From the NCBI GenBank assembly GCA_016806645.1, contig JACSYO010002173.1, positions 2,338,734 through 2,402,733 of the forward strand: 64,000 nucleotides of DNA, read 5' to 3'. The stretch comes from Ophiodon elongatus. Lineage: Eukaryota > Chordata > Actinopteri > Perciformes > Hexagrammidae. Below the pieces are notes generated by a model. That model saw nothing but the letters and a program-made list of their open reading frames with translations, was not told where the DNA came from and searched no databases. Below are positions 40,190 through 53,172 of the stretch, piece after piece. Numbering within the stretch: position 1 is the first letter of the stretch; each line of letters opens with the position of its first letter. The translations under genes and the position numbers were made by a program.

Positions 40190-40410
40190 TTGTACTTGCA
40201 TAGCGTTTTTTCTGTTCTTCCGACCACTTAAAGCCTTTGAACTACATGTCATCATTCACCCATTCACACCCATTCATATACTAATGGCAGGGTATGGATG
40301 CAAGGTGCCACCTGCCCATCAGGACTAACTAACCATTCATCCCCATTCACACACCGCAGGCACAGCCTACGGCAGCAATTTGGGGTTAAATGTCTTGCTG
40401 TTTGGCTGTT
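40190..40410 (+). mobile_element. Common teleost interspersed repeat (CATTCACCCATTCACACCC type)
   Basis: Phrases such as CTTGTACTTGCATAGCG, TCTTCCGACCACTTAAAGCC, ATTCACCCATTCACACCCAT, GGTGCCACCTGCCCATCAGG and GCAATTTGGGGTTAAATGTC follow, in order, a repeat found throughout fish genomes. It is truncated at its right end. The transposon class is uncertain. Confidence 0.55.
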
Positions 40411-41002
40411 ATTGATTTGACTTTGGTAAATGAGCTGTCACTAAAATTGTAGTATGATTATACTCTGTGTGGACACATACACACTGAACTGTAAAAACAT
40501 TAAAATGATTCATTAGACTACAAATGTGAAAGCTACTAAAATGGACCACATGGGCAAAGGCTGAGTGAGTTGTACCTTCCTCTGAATATCACTGAGGCCC
40601 GAGCAGAGGACGTCTCTGTTCGCCTAAGTCACCGATGAAGATTATAGATAGAAGCCTGTACACGCAGATGAAGACGGCCACTCTAAAAAAGCCTCCTCAT
40701 CACAATTTGTAGCATTTCAGGCCTGTAAAATTGCAACGGCATCAATGATTCATGATTGCACAGCAATCAATGGGGCTGAAACAGTGTAATAGATAGTAAT
40801 AGATGCCCCTCTGTTCCGCTTCCTTAACACTGACGCCCCCGGCCATTCATTATCTTTAACAGAGTCCAAACAGTCCAAACTCATCATGTTGTAATCCCTG
40901 TGAGATGTTGGTCAGCATCATTTTAAAAAGCACTCATTCACTCTTTGACTTTAACATCTGTCTAACTGTTCTTTCCATCCTCTTTCATCTTCCTCCCTCC
41001 AG

Positions 41003-41136
41003 GTATGGCAGGCTGGGCCCGGGGCTCTGAGGATCCGTGCCTGATCCTCGACTGAGGATTGAGAGGAATACGTTGTCTGAGCAGAATGACTCAGCAGGAG
41101 GGGGGACCCCCGAATAGCAAGTGAAGAGAAGTGAGG
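41003..41136 (+). promoter_or_regulatory. btbd7: BTBD7 5' leader (exon part before the ATG) with two uORFs
   Basis: The exon begins after a strong acceptor (TCTTCCTCCCTCCAG, ending 41,002). Before the main ATG at 41,137 it holds two complete short upstream ORFs: 41,005-41,055 (16 codons plus TGA) and 41,086-41,124 (12 codons plus TGA). The main start has A at -3 and G at +4, a strong context. The uORFs may reduce or condition BTBD7 translation; this is inference. Confidence 0.65.
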
Positions 41137-42343
41137 ATGGGTGCTAATGGATCCAGCTATCCACACTCATGCTCCCCACGCATAGGGGGAAATGCACAGG
41201 CACAGCAGACCTTTATAGGTAGGTATTTTGTCTGTGGTTTAATTGAGTGTTGTCATCGGTTGCACAGTTAACACAAAGTCAGCTCTGATAGATGATTATG
41301 CCTTTTCAGTCAGCAAATTATATATATCTGCTAGTGGGAAAACCAGATTTTTCCCACTCATCTGAAATGAAGTATTAAAACCGTACTCCTGAACTCGCTT
41401 TGGCACTGTGCACCCATGCTACAAACACAATGGGGGTCTAGCATGGCCAAACTCGCACTTTAGATTCCATTAACCTGCTTTCATGAGAACTAATGGTGCA
41501 AGAGGTGGATATATTTGTGCATGAGAGCTGTTGAACAGACTCATAAAACTGACCGAAATACATTAAAAAACAATGCACCTACTTTTCCCTGCCACATGGC
41601 TTTTATGAAGTATTGTGAGAGCCAGATATTCAAGGAAACTTGTGTTCAATGTGGGTGGTTAACCAAAATCATATGAAGTCTTCTGCTGTCAGAGTTTAAA
41701 AGTATCTTCCACCAAAAGAAAAAGTACTAGCCTTGCAGTCTTTCTCTTCTTAGCTTTGTTGTTTCTATGTGCTTGTGATGTGATGTGATCATTATAAGGC
41801 TGCTGGCTATCAGACTGGATGGGAGCTAATCTGCTGTCATGACTTTTGTCCCTGTGACCAGCTATAGGCTGCTTGTCAGACTGTCACATTTTTCTACTGA
41901 ATGACATGACATGACATGACATGACATGACATGACATGACATGACATGTACAGTCTGAGACCTTTTGCTTTTGTTTCAATTTCAGCAGTGTTGATGTCAT
42001 TGTCGGAGAGCATTGTTGTACTACAGCTAGCTTATTTCTGTCTATAGGTTTGTGCCTGCATGCAATAAATAAAAGTTTGGCATATAGGTTGTATTGTTTG
42101 AGTGCGTGTGTTACTTGTATGCACATGGGTGTATGAGGTCACTCTGTATTACTTATATTTAAGTAGTGATTTTTATAGGTTGTTAGAGTTCACTGTTTAT
42201 TATGAGGCATGTTAGGAGACTTAGTGGATACATGATCAAATGTTGGAGTCTTTCTGGCTTATGGCCCTTAAATCTTTCAATACAGCCCTCAGTACCAGAG
42301 GGTTTGGAGAACTGCTTCAGAGATTAATTTAAATACATCTGTC

Positions 42344-42378
<35 letters not shown>

Positions 42379-45300
42379 CATATTTATTTCACTTTCTAAA
42401 TGACTTTGGCTCTGATCCTTAGTGTTTAAGGAGCCAAATGATCTCTGTAGCCCATGAGACCCATGAGGTTTACGCTAAACTCGGTAGTTGCTTGGTTGAG
42501 CTGGCCTGGGCCACGGATGATTCACAGTGTATGATTACTATTTGGGTCACATTGATGGATGCTGAGAGAAGGGCAGGAAGAGAGGATCTCCTTGGCAGAG
42601 CTTCTTCCGACGTACGAGTCCTGTCTCAAGCCAAACATGACTGCTATTTAGTGTAATTGATTGGGCCGAAGTATGTGAATGGACCCAAATTAATTGAAGA
42701 GTACAAAGCAGGACAAAGTCCTCATTGAGCTAATTGGTTCTTAGTCTGTGCTGAACCATAGTTTGATCTAAAACAAAACAACATAAAGGTATTCTGTCTG
42801 GGTTTTTCTTCTGCTGTTGAACTAGAGCCAAATGCTTTGGTAGCTGGGTCAGGGTAGTGATGGAGCTGGCTGCACCACAGGGGTGCTGGAGACAGATTGT
42901 GTTTCCAGCAGTCTGTCCTCAAGAGTGAAGTGGTGGAGGGGTTATGAAGTATGTCTCATCTGAACACAATATTTAAGAAATATTCAGAAAAAATGTCATA
43001 GCTATTTAAAAATGATATCAGGCTTCTTACTTTATATCCAGAATGTGTTCCACTTTTTTGATAGTTTAAACACAAATTACAGTTCCTATGAAGCTAACCT
43101 GCGATGTGGGTTTATTCCAGGGACCTCATCCTACTCGCAGCACGGATATGGCTGGGAGTCTAAGCTATACAGTCTGGAGCACGGACATGAGCGGCCCACA
43201 GACAGGAAGAAGAAGAGCCTCGGTCTGGCGACCCTCAAACGGAGGTTCATCAAAAGGAGGAAGTCCAGCCGCTCAGCAGATCATGCGCGGCAGATGCGGG
43301 AGCTTTTGTCAGGGTGGGACGTCCGTGACACGAACGCCCTGGTGGAGGAATATGAGGGCACAGCAGCACTCAAGGAGCTAAGCTTCCAAGCCAGCCTCGC
43401 TCGTGCTGAAGCACCCAGCCTGCAGCGGGATCTGGCTGCCCTCTACCAGCACAAGTACTGCACTGATGTGGACCTCATCTTCCAAGGTACTTGCTTCCCA
43501 GCTCACCGGGCCATCCTGGCTGCCCGCTGCCCCTTTTTCAAGACTCTGCTGTCGTCATCCCCTGGCTATGGCGCAGAGGTTCTCATGGACATTGAGACAG
43601 CTGGCATTGATGTGCCCATGTTCTCTGCCCTACTTCACTACCTGTACACTGGGGAGTTTGGGGTGGGCGGTGCGGAGGATACCAGGCTGCAAAACGTGGA
43701 TGTACTGGTGCAACTCAGTGAGGAGTTTGGTACACCCAACTCCCTGGAGGCGGATATGAAGGGCCTGTTTGACTACATGTGTTACTACGACGCTCTGCTC
43801 AGCTTCTCCTCAGACTCTGAGATGATAGAAAGCTGTAATGAGCGAGGCGCTGTGGCTGCAGCACCAACAGTGGGCTCAGTAGGCCCCGGGACCCCAGACG
43901 AGGACCTTAGGGCTCATAAAGCTATCCTCTCGGCACGTTCTCCTTTCTTTAGGAACCTTTTGCAGAGGCGCATCCGCACAGGGGAGGAAATGACAGAGCG
44001 CACATTGCAGACACCAACCCGCATAGTGCTGGATGAGTCCATTATCCCACGGAAATATGTGCAGGTTATTCTCCACTGCATGTACACAGATGTGGTGGAG
44101 CTGGGGCTGGTGCTGCGTGGCAGCCCCTCAGTGGGCAGCCTCGGTGAGGTGCAAGCCCTGGTGTCTGGGGGCCGTGGAGCGAGCACACGCACCGAGGAGG
44201 CAATGGAGCTGTACCACATCGCTCTATTCTTGGAGTTCAGCATGCTTGCACAAGGTGAGTCATAATTATATTCACATTGCACATGCACACAAGTCAACAG
44301 TATCTTGACAAGATAAAAAGAAAGATTTTGTTCTAAATAGATCAGGTTGTCCATGCTTGGTGGTGCTTGTGAGTATGGCTGGGCAAAATGACCTTAAAAG
44401 ACATATCAGATTGGCCTTTTAATTATAAATGTCATAATATTTTTTATGCATCAGTGCATGCATTTCCTCTCTCATATGTTTGTCCTGCTATATAACAGTT
44501 CAGGATAACTTGAAAATACTGGACTGTTGGTTCATTTGTCCAGCTGTACTTTTGAGCAAAGTCTGCCACACACTTTAGTGTGGTTAGATTTCTTAATAAT
44601 GTGTCGTACTGTCTAAATGAGTCTCAGTAGGGTTGAGTTAGCAGCTTGGACAAATTGTTTTTAAACGGCGATTATGTAGTTGAATAGTCTTTACCTTGAA
44701 TTTAAAGGTTAATTTGTCAGTCCACTAATTATAGTGTCGGTCTCTGTGGAGAAAGTAATAGGAGTTGGATTTCGTAACAATTGGCTGGATTTTTTTAAAA
44801 GTATTGCCTTGCATGACTCAGGCCTACTTAAATCGCTCCCTTCATGCATTCATATAATGTGTCTGACCCTCATTGTAATACTATTTCACCCTTTCCTTAA
44901 AAAATAAATTATGCATAAGTCAGTTGGCATATGTGCAATATATCATTTTGCAGACCAGGCTCGTGTTAAACAGCTTGGCTGACTTTGATGGGTGTTTCGA
45001 GCTTCGGCTGCCAGTAACAGATTGATATAAGGTGAAGGTTTTGTCTGTATCTCCTGGGGCAGACAACTTACTGTCTGATACATGTGGCGCCTCAGAACCT
45101 CTGTCAACACTTTGTCTCTGGCCGTCTGCTTCGTCTATCTTTACCCGGATTACACTGTCTTTCTGACTCTTGCCACTGTTTCAGAATGACCCCAGTAACA
45201 TGGCAATGGTTAAAGCCCTGGTTTGACATGACACGAGCCAGTCACTTTGTCACTCTCACCTCCTCACGAGTGGCATGTCTGAGCGCTGTGCAGTTTCTAA

Positions 45301-48300
45301 CACACCTAACAAAGCTCCTCAAAGATTTGAATAACCTTTGCAAAATGCAATACTTGTAGAAGTCTTTTTCCAATTTGCACAGAAAGTACTGCATTTGTCC
45401 TGCCTGTCAGGACTCTGTGGATCCAGAGAGGTTGTATGACTCAACACTGTTATCATATCCAATAATCATTTTATCATTCATAGAGCCACGATGATGGGAA
45501 TTAGTTTGTCAAATTATGGAATGGTGATATGTGATGCATTAAGCAATTTAAGCATACATCTATCTCTGCCCCATGCTTTGTAATTAAATCAAAACACTAT
45601 TAATTTCACTTTCAAACAGCAAGTTACCGAACCATTCAACGTATTCACAACACTTCAAGCTGAAAATCCTGTGGCTGAAAGGATTGTATTGTAAGGCTGA
45701 ATGTCCATATAGTGTTATTTCTTTCTGATCGCCAGCATCTTGTTCAATTGCTTCTAATGAGGAGAGAGAGGAAAAAAAGCGCTGCACCTAGCGTCTTTTT
45801 TTCAGAGTGCTCTGACTTTTTTGTGTGTCCCTTCCAAATGCTTTTAGTTGAAAATCTTTGAACTTTTCAGAAAGGCTCTGGCAACGCTAACACATGCTTT
45901 TAGAAAAGTTGCTTGGAATCCATTAAACTCGACAATAGTGAACGTGCCTGTACAAAATCTGACAATAGCACAGGATTAGTTGTGTGCAGCTGCTGAATGA
46001 AATATCTGCATTGACTGAGGGGCCAAAGATCTATAATTTTAAGACCTCTGCAGTGATCTCAATAGCAGTGTACACTAACACCAGACACTCAGCTGGTTAG
46101 ACACCACCTCCCACCCTCAAGCTCTGGTGTCGCTCTCAGGGTCACACTGGCAGCTTAAGCCGACGAGCAGCCAAATAGTGTCATCCCCACACACCATCAC
46201 CTCCTCTTCTTTCCCATCCCCCCTCTCAACAAGCCCTTACTTGAGGGTATTTTTATCCCCTCTCCTCCGTCTCCCACAGTGCTGCACCGCTCTAATCAGT
46301 TCCCATGAAACCACAATGTGGAATGTGGTTAGATGGTTTAGGTTGAGCTGGAGTCATTGGTGATTTTATTTTATAAGTAACCTCTTCTTGTCTATTTTGC
46401 AACCTTCTATTACCCTTTTTGGAGATTTTCACATTTAATTAAAAAAATCCGACAAACTCCAAGTGTCTGATCATCGTGGCATCTGTGAGCTGATTATGAA
46501 ATGAGAAGAATTGGTCTGTGTCCACCCCACAACTTCAGACTTTAGTAGCTGCCATCTCTCGTCATGAGGCAGCAGAGAGGCTTATGTCAGGGGTTTCATA
46601 TGGAGAGAGTCCTCTCATCTGTCACATGGCCGTCCCCCTTGTGTGCTCCTCGACTGCTACCGTCTGGCTGTGTGAAGTTTCGGCCCGTGGAGGTTTTTCG
46701 TGGAGCATTTGATCTTGCTGTCATTCTTCCTGATTAATTCTCAAGATGTGCATCCCTTTATGACTCCATCTCACTCAAATAGCAACCAATATTAAAAGCC
46801 TTATTAATTTTTCAAGTGCACCGCAGAGATTAGAGCCAGTTGGTGTGGTTTCAGCTTGTGCTCTGTGGTTCTCTCTCTCTTCTCTCTTCTCTCCATGCTC
46901 ACCGACTGACCAGTGCCCTGTCTTGTGTTTGGAGTGTGCTGACTGGAGTCCCAGTCCTTGAGTGATCATCGGACATGATTTACATCCACAGGCTTGTTTA
47001 CAGGCCATTGAGTGCTGTTGATGATTTAAGTGGCTTTGGAGACGGTGCACTCCATAAACAAGGAGCTCCAAATATTAACAGCAAGACAAAATGCATACAT
47101 CCTCCAAAGTTGGTGTAGTGTACAGCTGGCTGTTGCTGCTCCTGCTTTTGTGTTATATTCTTGCCAGTCGACTAGGCTCCAGTGAATGTGTTATACCACC
47201 CGTGGAGAGATGGGGATGCGGGTTAGTATTAGATATAATGCTGATTCTAATCTCTAGCTCATAATAAAAGTCCTGCATTTTAAAAGACTGGCTGTCGCTG
47301 TGAATTTTAATGGGCTAACGCAGAGCAGTTTGCTTTCCTGGGCCACTGGTCCCAAGTGGGGAATTGTCTGCCTTTTTGTGCATGTGTGTGTCTGCTTTTC
47401 AGAGAGGGCAAAGATGCAAAGGTGAAAGATTGACGTGAGCAAAAGCACTTTCTAGAAGACAGGGACGAGTGGTGGAGACAGAGGCACAGATGTTGTGAAT
47501 CCATTCCCTCTTCCAGTCTGTTTATAGCAGATAAAAAGCCAAAGTGCCTGGGTCCACATTTCAACTTCATCTGTCTTCTTAACGATGCAGGAGTTCCACC
47601 CTTGGTTTTAAAACACTGCGGGTGTCTGCTTTGCATCTTGCTAACTTGCCATTACAACTTTAAGACGCCCAAAAGGGGAAGTGCATCATAAGTTTGCACA
47701 CCCACGATGTATGTGCACGCACATGATTGCTTACATGTGTGTATGTGTTCATCTTAAAAAAAGTGAGTTGCGCTTGGACAGATATGAAGCTTCGTATTCA
47801 AAAGCATTGCTGGAGCCATCCCTCTCAAGTCTGGTGTCCAGTTTCCCAGAGTGTATGTTCAAAGTGGTGGTTTGGGGGCAGAAAGGCAGCTTAGATCCTC
47901 TACTTCAAGATAAGAGAAGCATTTCCCAGTGGAGCGACGCTACTAGCCCAACTATGAGCTGATGGACAGGACGGCCTGGAATGAGGAAGTTGGCAAGCTT
48001 GTGTTACAGTTCAGAGCGATGGATGTCCATTTTGTATTCAACGATATTGATCAGAGACAGGCTGAAAACAAGGTGTGTTGGGGTTTTGCATTGATAGCTT
48101 GACCTAGCCAATCATATGTTAATCTGAGTGGATGTTAAGGGGTTTAATTCTGCCTAAATGGATCCTTTTTAAGAGTAAGTGTAAGTTTGAGTGCCGGCGT
48201 AGGCTGAATTTTCAAAAAGTAGCTTTTTTTTTTAATGGCTAGAGCAGCAGGTACATAATTCCCAAAGCCTTTTGTGGCTTTTTAATGCATTTTTGAATTA

Positions 48301-49183
48301 TGCACACAAGTGTGTACACTATTGCAAAGTGTGCCTGTGCACTGGCAGCACATTTCCTCAGGCTGCTGTGTTTACTTATCACGGTTAAGAGGAGGCAGCT
48401 TGAGACTGAAACACATCAAGGTATCAAAGGCATTTATGTGGGTTGGTGTGTTACAGAGTTAAACCACTGCCTGCTGTTCTGGTATGTGCTCTGATTTAGG
48501 AAACGCAGCAAGGAGGATGTGGGGGCTAGTAGAGGGAGACTCCCTGGGTCAGTGAATACAAGTCAAAACTACTGATGGTCTGGCAGCGGCCGCAGAATTA
48601 ACACTTGTATTCTAATAATTTTTCAGTTAAATCCTTCTCTATTGTATTTATTTTCTTTAAACTTTTCTTAAGTATTATATTGCTGTTTTTTTTTTTTTGT
48701 TTGTTTTTTTATATGATACATTTGTGCCCATAAAGACACAGGCTTGAATATCAAGATGTAAATTGCTTATCTATCTCATTGGCTCTCCCAGGCTGTGAGG
48801 ACATTGTTGTAGAAAGCCTGTCTCTGGACTCACTCGTCCCCATCCTGAAGTGGAGCTCCCAGCCGTATGGCTCCAAGTGGGTCCACAGGCAGGCCATGCA
48901 CTTCCTCTGTGAGGAATTCAGCCAGGTTGTCACTTCAGATGTTCTCTACGAGCTTGGCAAGGAGCATCTTCTCTGCGCAATTCAGTCTGACTACCTTCAG
49001 GTAAGGAAACGGAACATCGCTTCATCTGTCAGTCTGTCACCCTTAATGGCGTCTCACAGTTTGGAAGTGAAGCGTGAAGTTCCAGTAATGGGTGCCTGAC
49101 ATGTTCACAATGACTACTGCTTGGTAAAAAATACAGTAAACACAGAGAGATAAATTAACACAATATCTGTGTCACACACACAG

Positions 49184-49215
<32 letters not shown>

Positions 49216-52200
49216 AGACGACACTCAGGGTCTACAGAGAAGAGTAACACCGTTCCCTGGAGGGAAATGCCTTCAAACCAAGAACCTAATCAAAGCTGAG
49301 CTGTCATCTGCGCTGCCAAGGTACTCGGGCATCAGACCAGATGGTTGAGGTGTTGAAATCCAACTACACAAACAAACCAACCAGGCCTGAGCTTTGCTGG
49401 GACACCGCCTGAACATATTGCATTTTCACCTCATCCTCATTTAACAGCTTCCCAGTTTTGTTCTCGACGATATCTAACCTTGTCCTAATAATACTTTTGT
49501 GTCTTTCTTTCTCCCTGTCCTATATCTCTGTCTCTCTCTTTCTCTGTGCTTTGGTCTCATTTACAGGCGAGTGAACAGGACATTCTCAAGTATGTTGTTA
49601 AGTGGGGCGAGCAGCAGCTTATTAAGAGGATGGCAGACAGGGGTAAGATAATACACTCTATAATTACCCTCTGAGCAGCCCCCCTAATGGCTCTGAGGAA
49701 ATTACCCACTTACCAGAGCCTCCAAATACACTTAAAAGAATCACTGAAAGGCACCAAACTTTATCCTAAAAAAAAAGGGCCTCATAGTGATTGGTCATGT
49801 CATTGTGTGCTCTGACCTAGTAAGCAATTGTTTTCTGTAGGATTTATTTTCAAGGTTGTTGGTCATCATATTGTATGGGCTGGCAACTTACTCTTAGGAA
49901 GATGAACCTCTCAGGAAGCAATGCAATATTTATCCATCATTTGTTAAATTAAACTTTCCGGAAAACAATGTGAAAAATAGCCAGCAGGTTGACTTAAAAG
50001 CATTAAAAGCCGAATCATAGTTGCATAAATAGTCACGGTTACATGCATTACATTAAAGCTGCTAATGGGTGTTCCTGTTCTTATTTACCCAGAGCCAAAC
50101 CTTTTGAGCGGCACAGCCCACAGTGTAAACAAGAGGGGAGTGAAAAGGAGGGACCTGGATGTGGAGGAGTTAAAGGAGATCCTGTCTCCCCTCCTGCCCT
50201 TTATCCGAACTGAGCACATCTTACCTCCCAACAGTGACGTCCTCGCTGACGCGGTCAGTACTGCCTGGCTACCTTTTCTCTGCGTGCGTGAGTGCGTGTG
50301 TGCCTGAGTCATTGTGACCTTCATAAACTAAACATTGATCCACATTCTTCACCCCCGTTCACAGCTTAAAAGAGGTTTGATAAGCACCCCTCCCTCAGAC
50401 ATGCTGCCCACAGCTGAGGGGGGAAAAGCCAATGCCTGGTTACGGCAGAAGAACGCTGGCATCTATGTGCGTCCCCGCCTCTTCTCTCCTTATGTGGAGG
50501 AGGCTAAGGTAAGGCTCATTCACTACTGATTAATTCGGACTCCAGGCAACGCACGAAGCAGTGGATTATTTGTGTCCTTTTTTTGCTAACATCAAAGAGT
50601 AGATTCTGTGAAGAGGGGAAATTTGTGGAACAGTTCATAGCTCAGATGCGAAACATCATCCATGCCCAGTTGTTGCTATGCATATTCACCGTTTTTAATA
50701 GCTGCCTCCATCACTTGACTGAAATTCATTTTATGTCCATTTTCACACTTTTCCTAATAACTTATATGGCTTCCCAGGGCCATGAATATTTATGAACATT
50801 TCCCTAGACCAGAGAGAGTCATTATTAAATGAAGTGTCAATCAAGTGGAACTAATTTGCAAACCCTCTCGGTGTCCTTGAGTTGCACATATGAGTTTTAT
50901 TTCCTCGAAGTTGTGGTCTGACTTGCCCTCTCTCGTCTACCTGCCCCTTAGTCTGTGCTTGATGAAATGATGGTGGAGCAGACAGACTTGGTGCGCTTGA
51001 GATTAGTGCGCATGTCCAACGTCCCAGACACACTCTACATGGTCAACAACGCCGTGCCCCAGTGCTGCCACATGATCAACCACCAGCAAATGGCAAGCAA
51101 CTCAACCACCGCTCCATCGGTTGTGGCCAATGAAATTCCAGGTAAAAATAATTTTGAGAAATGACTAGACAGTAACATAAACTTGTGATCATGTCACCAA
51201 ATATCCAAACTAAGTACCTTTTAAACATAATGCTAGTATCAAAAAGTGAAGCATCCGTTAATGTATGCGTTCCTGTCGTGTGCGTCTTCCAGTGCCTCAG
51301 CTGTCTGTGGTAAAGGAGATGATTCGGAGGCTGCAGGAACTGAGACACACAGAACAGGTCCAGAGAGCTTATGCCCTCAACTGTGGTGAAGGCGCCACCG
51401 TCAGCTATGAGCTGCAGCTGCGGGTGCTGAGGGAGTTTGGTCTGGCAGACGGAGCCACTGAGCTACTGCAGGTTAGTAGAAAGCAGAGTTTGTTCCCAGG
51501 GGTTTGAGAGGTGATGAGATGGCTCAGGCTGGGATACTAACAGGGACGTTTGTGCTGAGGACACAGACGGACCTCAGTAATACAGTCCTTGAACAACCCC
51601 AGGCAAATAAATGTTAAGGAAAATCTTTAAAAAAAAAAAAGCTTAGTCAGCACCACAATGGACATATATTTCTATATCTTATGTTTTGTTTTTGTGTGTT
51701 TTTTCTTCTTTTTTTTTTTTTTTTAGAACCCGTACAAGTTCTTCCCTGATGAACGGTTTGGAGATGAGAGTCCAATTCTGGCTCTACGCCAGGTGGGTCG
51801 GTGTCGGGTAAACAGCAGCCCAGCCATGGATAGCATGTTCACAGAGCTAGAAGGGGTAGTTGGCTTTCACCCTCCCCTACCTCCGCCACCTCCTCCATAC
51901 CACCCCCCTGCCACACCCAGCCATGCTCAGCTCAAGGGTGCCTGGCGTCCTCGTGTGCCCATGCCAACCCCTACCCGTTCCTTCTCCTATCCTTGCAACC
52001 GCACCCTGATCCAGCGCCATGCAGCTGCTAAGCATGGCAGCTCAGACTACTCCTCTGTGCCCAGGCCCCAGCCCCCAGACTGCACCAACCCGCAGGCTAT
52101 GGGCCGAGCTTTGCTTTCTGAACAGCAAGCGGTGAGTGTGTGTGTTACTTCCTCGAGTCCTTGTGCTACGATATTGTTTATTTAAATACATCTGCATGGT

Positions 52201-53047
52201 TTGTGCCTGGGATCATCAGTTGATAAATTGTCAGGTAACATCACACATTTGTATCTGTTTTCCGATGCAGATGAGCATGGAGCCTGTTATGAGGGAGTTC
52301 ATGCCTGACATTGCATTGGGTGTCTCTGTCATGTCCCTGAGGGAGCAGCACATGGCAGAGTTGGACAGGGAAGGCCCTCATGGCCCAATGGGCCCCTCAG
52401 GCCACCATCTGCCCCATGGGCCCTGCCCTTCTGCCCGCCACAGCCATGGCCACGGTCCTGGACATGGCCATTCATGCAAGAGACACGCTCCTGAACCCAA
52501 GCTGGAGGCTCAAGCCGAATTCCCTGACCTGTATGACTTCTCCTGTCGACCTGCAACCCCGACCTCCGCTCACCCTCTGCCCTCCTTTGCAGGACCAGAC
52601 CTCTACAGCCACAGCTGCACTCCCTCCAGTGCTTATCCACCCCCCTACATTTCTGAATCTCAGTCCCAAGGCCGCCCGCAGGGACGGACTGCCCCAGACC
52701 CACTACGTCTGGATGTCCTTAGTATGACCTCTCAGCGGCATGATGGAGTCCTTGCCAGCCCTTCTGGGGCCCAACCTAGGATGGGACACATCCCAAGGGG
52801 GCGATCAAATGAGACAGATTTGACTCATGGCTTAGGACATTTACGGCCTCCCAGTGGAAACATGGACAGCTATGAGGAGAGGCACACAGGACCTAGAGAT
52901 GCCCCGGAGGAGATGGTTCTAGCTGGGGAATCATTGGGCCCGGGGTCCCTCCAGCAGCCTCACAGGAACAGTGTCAGCGAGGATATCGCCAGAGACCGCA
53001 GGTCACCTAGCAAGCCTGACTACCCTTATAAGAAATCTGCACTTTAA
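41137..53047 (+). CDS. btbd7: BTBD7, BTB/POZ domain-containing protein 7 (10 exons, 1,118 aa)
   Basis: BTBD7 is a BTB-domain protein that in mammals promotes epithelial cleft formation and branching, partly by raising Snail2 and lowering E-cadherin adhesion. Coding exons: 41,137-41,218; 43,121-44,254; 48,792-49,000; 49,567-49,642; 50,093-50,253; 50,365-50,508; 50,952-51,141; 51,293-51,471; 51,727-52,131; 52,271-53,047. All have GT-AG borders and the total is 3,357 bases including TAA. Order: MGANGSS N-terminus (MGxxxS, a possible myristoylation signal), basic KKK/RRK patch (57-75), BTB 1 from about 140 (YCTDVDLIF), BTB 2 from about 300 (AHKAILSARSPFFRNLL), BACK-like helices over exons 3-5, a conserved block over exons 6-8, a Pro-rich run (HPPLPPPPPPYHPP) in exon 9, a His-rich and disordered tail in exon 10, and the family-typical end KKSAL. 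Human BTBD7 is of similar length (about 1,130). The upstream in-frame ATG at 43,012 is intronic and not the start. Confidence 0.96.
41901..41948. repeat. (ATGAC)n pentanucleotide repeat
   Basis: Nine perfect ATGAC units plus a partial unit, in the intron between BTBD7 coding exons 1 and 2. Confidence 0.95.
42344..42372. repeat. (AAT)n microsatellite
   Basis: About nine AAT units followed by an A-run, in the same BTBD7 intron. Confidence 0.9.
43121..44254 (+). CDS. btbd7: BTBD7 exon 2, both BTB domains
   Basis: A single 1,134-base exon encodes residues 28-405: the basic N-terminal region, the first BTB fold (KYCTDVDLIFQ through LLHYLYTGEFG) and the second (LRAHKAILSARSPFF through VILHCMYTDVVEL). 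The acceptor TTTATTCCAG ends at 43,120 and the donor GTGAGT starts at 44,255. Compared with the mammalian protein as I recall it, small insertions sit between the domains (VGGAEDTRLQ and a run near AAAPTVGSVGPGTP). Confidence 0.95.
44255..48791 (+). other. btbd7: BTBD7 intron between coding exons 2 and 3
   Basis: 4.5 kb, the longest intron inside the BTBD7 coding region. No exon, RNA gene or clear repeat that I can support. The acceptor CTCTCCCAG at 48,783-48,791 closes it. Confidence 0.7.
49172..49215. repeat. (AC)n microsatellite
   Basis: Interrupted CA repeat in the BTBD7 intron between exons 3 and 4. Confidence 0.9.
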
Positions 53048-53138
53048 CCCCATTTGAGGACCAGGGGTTGAGTTACGAAAAGGGAAAGCATGATGAGTGG
53101 CTGTCCATCACAATGGATGGCAAAGCACTAAATGTGTG

Positions 53139-53172
<34 letters not shown>

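Noticed and set aside
43012..43120. Possible alternative N-terminus of BTBD7 (MISGFLLYIQN...)
   Set aside because: It is the intronic extension of the exon 2 frame. The acceptor at 43,120 and the exon at 41,137 give the family-typical MGANGSSYPHS start.
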